A DNA stretch of 7,894 bases from positions 1 through 7,894 of the forward strand of contig PSKS01000081.1 of the NCBI GenBank assembly GCA_040289115.1, given 5' to 3'. Each line of letters opens with the position of its first letter. Within the stretch, counting starts at the first letter, position 1. Position numbers and translations under genes: made by a program. The stretch comes from JAUQQI01 sp040289115 (lineage in GTDB: Bacteria; Chloroflexota; Dehalococcoidia; JAUQQI01). The notes under the pieces are model-generated. The model saw only the letters and a list, made by a program, of their open reading frames with translations, did not search any database and was not told where the DNA came from. This document shows positions 6,188 to 7,894 of this stretch, piece after piece.

Positions 6188-6945
6188 GGGAGCTGGTTGG
6201 GGAGGCCCTCAGGGTCCTTCGGAACCGCCCGGCCGGCCTCATCTCCGACTTTGACGGCACCTTAAGCGAGATCGCCCCGACCCCCGAGGCTGCCCGCCTC
6301 CACCCGGCCTGCCGGCGGGCCCTCCGGGCCATCGGCCGGCACCTGGAGCTGGTGGCCCTGGTTTCTGGCCGGAAGGCGGCCGACCTCCGGGACCGGGTCG
6401 GCCTCCCGGGCATTTGCTACGTCGGCCTCCACGGGGCCGACTGGGGCGAAGGCCCGCCCGCCGAGCCGGCCGTAAGCCGGCTGGCCGGATGGCTTCAAGA
6501 CCGGTTGGGTCCGGGCCTTCGCCTCGAGCTTAAGGGGCCCGGTTTTTCGGTCCATTACCGGGGGAGCCCCGACCCGGCCGAGGCCCGCCGCCAGATTCTG
6601 GGGCTTCTGGCCGACCGGGTGCCCCCGGGCTACCTGGTTACCGAGGGCAAACAGGTGGTGGAGGTGCGGCCGGCCGGGGCCGATAAGGGGCTGGCGGTGG
6701 GGCGGCTCATCGAAAGGTTTAACCTCCGGAGCCTGATCTATCTGGGGGACGACCTGACCGACCTGGAAGCTTTCCGGGCAGTGGACCGCTGGCGGGTCGG
6801 AGGCGGGCTGGGCCTGACCATTGCCGTGGCCGGGCCGGAGACCCCGCCTGAGGTTACTGCCGCCGCCGATAAGACCCTGCCGTCCGTTGAAGAGGTGTGC
6901 AGGTTTTTAAGCCGGCTTGCCCTGGAATTAAGACGGTCAGCATAG
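6184..6945 (+). CDS. otsB: Trehalose-6-phosphate phosphatase, HAD superfamily IIB
   Basis: This 253-residue cytoplasmic enzyme would dephosphorylate trehalose-6-phosphate to trehalose, the last step of the OtsA-OtsB pathway. HAD motif I is DFDGTL with nucleophile D22 and acid/base D24. Motif II is VSGR (60-63), motif III Lys is in DKG (K168), and motif IV is GDDLTD (188-193). OtsB-specific blocks are GLHGADWGEG (81-90; many relatives have Glu where this has D86), FSVHYR (121-126) and EGKQVVEVRPAGADKG. The GTG start overlaps the transglycosylase stop in GTGA (6184-6187), so the two are co-transcribed and probably translationally coupled. No otsA lies in the window, so the source of trehalose-6-phosphate must be elsewhere. 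The link between trehalose synthesis and murein turnover may reflect osmotic or envelope stress, which is inference. Confidence 0.94.
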   Translation: MRELVGEALRVLRNRPAGLISDFDGTLSEIAPTPEAARLHPACRRALRAIGRHLELVALVSGRKAADLRDRVGLPGICYVGLHGADWGEGPPAEPAVSRLAGWLQDRLGPGLRLELKGPGFSVHYRGSPDPAEARRQILGLLADRVPPGYLVTEGKQVVEVRPAGADKGLAVGRLIERFNLRSLIYLGDDLTDLEAFRAVDRWRVGGGLGLTIAVAGPETPPEVTAAADKTLPSVEEVCRFLSRLALELRRSA

Positions 6946-7002
6946 GCCTTAATCTTCGGTTTGCCGCCGGCGGTGCCGGGCTGGCGGGCAGTACGAAAGT
7001 AC

Positions 7003-7043
7003 TTGACCGACCGGTTGACAGCCTTTAGATTAAATGTTAAAAT
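7003..7043 (+). promoter_or_regulatory. Two overlapping sigma70-type promoters offset by 12 bp
   Basis: The stronger is TTGACA (7015-7020), 17 bp, TAAAAT (7038-7043) with an extended TG at 7035-7036. The weaker is TTGACC (7003-7008), 17 bp, TAGATT (7026-7031). Transcription from the stronger would begin near 7050, giving a leader of about 290 nt before the ATG at 7342. Confidence 0.75.
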
Positions 7044-7088
7044 TAAGCCAACCTGCCGGCAATCGGCCGGGTTATTTCCTCTCAGCTG

Positions 7089-7140
7089 AGCGGAAGTTAG
7101 CGGTCCCCAAGCGGTCCCCTTAGCGGCAGAAAGCGGCAGA
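7089..7140 (+). repeat. AGCGG array, five copies at 10-12 bp spacing
   Basis: AGCGG begins at 7089, 7099, 7110, 7122 and 7132. Copies two and three extend to AGCGGTCCCC (7099-7108, 7110-7119); copies four and five extend to AGCGGCAGA (7122-7130, 7132-7140). The spacing is close to one helical turn, which fits protein binding along one DNA face. The array lies downstream of the promoters, so it would also be in their RNA. Confidence 0.7.
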
Positions 7141-7156
7141 TTTCGGGAAGGTTGTT

Positions 7157-7222
7157 GGTTTTTAACCCGTTCGTAACCTTTTCTCAACCTTCTCGCAACC
7201 GCCGGCCTGGTTAAATGATACT
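7157..7222 (+). promoter_or_regulatory. Four 11-bp direct repeats ending in AACC, Pho-box-like, with weak -10
   Basis: Four consecutive 11-mers (7157-7167, 7168-7178, 7179-7189, 7190-7200) each end in AACC, with T-rich bases before it; AACC starts at 7164, 7175, 7186 and 7197. OmpR/PhoB-type regulators bind direct repeats of 11-bp period, and cyanobacterial Pho boxes have a TTAACC-like core. A weak -10, GATACT (7217-7222), follows 16 nt after the array, so the last repeat sits where a -35 would be. Activation by a PhoB/PhoP-like protein is inference. The same bases can also fold as RNA, with AAGGTT (7148-7153) pairing AACCTT (7175-7180). Confidence 0.45.
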
Positions 7223-7225
7223 AAA

Positions 7226-7274
7226 GCTGGCTGGCGAGGGCTAGCCGGCAATTTGTGGTGGACGTGGGTCCGCC
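7226..7274 (+). other. Two leader hairpins
   Basis: The first stem pairs 7226-7234 with 7241-7249 (9 bp including two G-U pairs, loop CGAGGG). The second pairs GGTGGAC (7257-7263) with GTCCGCC (7268-7274) (7 bp including one G-U, loop GTGG). Neither is followed by a T-run, so they are leader structure rather than terminators. Confidence 0.4.
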
Positions 7275-7282
7275 GGCCCCGG

Positions 7283-7309
7283 AGCGGTTCCTCCAGCGGT
7301 CAGTAGCGG
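7283..7309 (+). repeat. Second AGCGG group, three copies
   Basis: AGCGG begins at 7283, 7295 and 7305, again 10-12 bp apart, just before the ribosome binding site of the next gene. It repeats the element and spacing of the array at 7089-7140. Confidence 0.6.
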
Positions 7310-7341
7310 CACAGTCGAACAAACCTGAAAGGATTAAAGAA

Positions 7342-7894
7342 ATGAGCAACCGAAACCCTGCCAATTATACCGGCCGCCGGGCCGGCGGCTGGCTCCTTAT
7401 CCTGGCTGCCCTGGCCGTTGTGGGCTTGGTGTTCGCTTATGGGAGTACATCGTACGTTCCGCAAGCCGAAGCTAATTTACCATTAAATACAGGATCTTGG
7501 CACCTTGAAAAGACTGGAACCGACTCTGGTACCGTTAAAATCAAAACCGGTGTCACGATCACCATTCAGAATGTTTTTGACCGATTTATTGCCTGGGAAA
7601 GTGGAGAATCTCCGCCATGCCAAAAAGATAAAGCTACTTTTGATGCGGGAGTAACTTTTGGCAGTGATTCCCACGGCCACACGCTGACCGCAGGGACCAG
7701 CTTAGGCCCAGGCGAGCATGTATTTCCATGGTCAGCCTCCAGCTTTCCGACGACAAAACATGCGAAGAATTTCATTGAAATCACCGTTGATGGTGACACC
7801 AAAAAAGCTTGCGGTGGCAGTTTCCAGCCGCCCACGGCAACCCCAACGCCGACCAACACCCCGACGGCCGTTCCGCCTACGGCAACCCCGACCA
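7342..7894 (+). CDS. Secreted or membrane-anchored protein with Thr/Pro linker, truncated by window end
   Basis: The frame is open for 184 codons to the end of the window; the C-terminus is missing. ATG 7342 has AAAGGA (7328-7333) 8 nt upstream. The frame stays open upstream to GTG 7255, but the good Shine-Dalgarno and following signal sequence favour 7342. The N-terminus is basic (NYTGRRAGG), then hydrophobic at about 17-33, a signal peptide or anchor. Residues about 45-160 are an unrecognised, probably beta-rich domain with two cysteines (in PPCQKD and KKACGG) that may pair. From about 163 a Thr/Pro-rich linker begins (QPPTATPTPTNTPT), typical of Chloroflexota surface proteins, so another domain or anchor probably follows. 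The middle is markedly AT-rich for this window (82/180 G+C at 7501-7680). It probably depends on the control region 7003-7310. Function unknown. Confidence 0.85.
   Translation, partial: MSNRNPANYTGRRAGGWLLILAALAVVGLVFAYGSTSYVPQAEANLPLNTGSWHLEKTGTDSGTVKIKTGVTITIQNVFDRFIAWESGESPPCQKDKATFDAGVTFGSDSHGHTLTAGTSLGPGEHVFPWSASSFPTTKHAKNFIEITVDGDTKKACGGSFQPPTATPTPTNTPTAVPPTATPT

Larger units (their letters stand above)
6946..7341. other. 396-bp non-coding control region
   Basis: No credible gene lies here. In order it holds the hairpin AGTAC-GAAA-GTACT (6990-7003, no T-run), two overlapping promoters (7003-7043), a small stem CCGGC/GCCGG (7056-7070), the palindrome CTCAGCTGAG (7081-7090), five AGCGG elements (7089-7136), four AACC elements at 11-bp spacing (7164-7200), two further hairpins (7226-7274), and three more AGCGG elements (7283-7309). 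I see no clear rho-independent terminator after otsB. Confidence 0.7.

Noticed and set aside
6990..7003. AGTAC-GAAA-GTACT hairpin as terminator of otsB
   Set aside because: The stem is only 5 bp and is followed by TTGACC rather than a T-run.
7255..7341. GTG 7255 as the start of the last gene
   Set aside because: The frame is open, but ATG 7342 has a better-spaced Shine-Dalgarno and directly precedes a proper signal sequence.
7477..7494. LPLNTG in the last protein as a sortase LPXTG signal
   Set aside because: It has one residue too many, lies near the N-terminus, and lacks a following hydrophobic segment and basic tail.

Overview
The window is GC-rich bacterial chromosome (about 78% GC in one counted 60-base line of the large gene at 3938-6187). 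It shows consensus sigma70-type promoters, strong rho-independent terminators and purine-rich ribosome binding sites, often AAGGGGGTG. The Thr/Pro linker in the last gene (PTATPTPTNTPTAVPPTATP) after a signal anchor is typical of secreted proteins of Chloroflexota. A Chloroflexota genome is my best guess, but it rests on style rather than a marker gene. I see no mobile element, CRISPR array, tRNA or rRNA.

Layout. Positions 1-302 hold a near-perfect promoter and a roughly 128-nt leader for a secreted CHRD-domain protein (303-1175), closed by a 15-bp-stem terminator. A two-gene unit follows: a small single-pass membrane protein of unknown function (1247-1603) and a GT4-type glycosyltransferase (1620-2744). 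The glycosyltransferase overlaps, tail to tail, an HxlR/DUF24-family regulator on the minus strand (2731-3117). That regulator is divergent from a DoxX-family membrane protein (3342-3857). The doxX-like promoter carries two perfect inverted repeats, one filling the -35/-10 spacer and one on the -10. A terminator directly abuts the promoter of a Slt70-like lytic transglycosylase (3938-6187), which is translationally coupled by a GTGA overlap to a trehalose-6-phosphate phosphatase (otsB, 6184-6945).

The 396-bp gap 6946-7341 is the densest regulatory stretch. It holds two overlapping sigma70-type promoters, two groups of AGCGG repeats phased at 10-12 bp, four AACC elements spaced exactly 11 bp apart (Pho-box-like geometry), and leader hairpins. 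It precedes a secreted or anchored protein that runs off the window (7342-7894). The middle of that protein is much richer in A+T (82 of 180 bases G+C, 46%, at 7501-7680) than its ends and neighbours.

The genes fall into small independent transcription units, mostly about the cell envelope: exported CHRD protein, glycosyltransferase, murein hydrolase, secreted linker protein, and a redox or electrophile-type regulator/DoxX pair. I found no clearly new multi-gene system. The best leads are the HxlR-DoxX operator architecture and the repeat-rich control region at 7003-7310.
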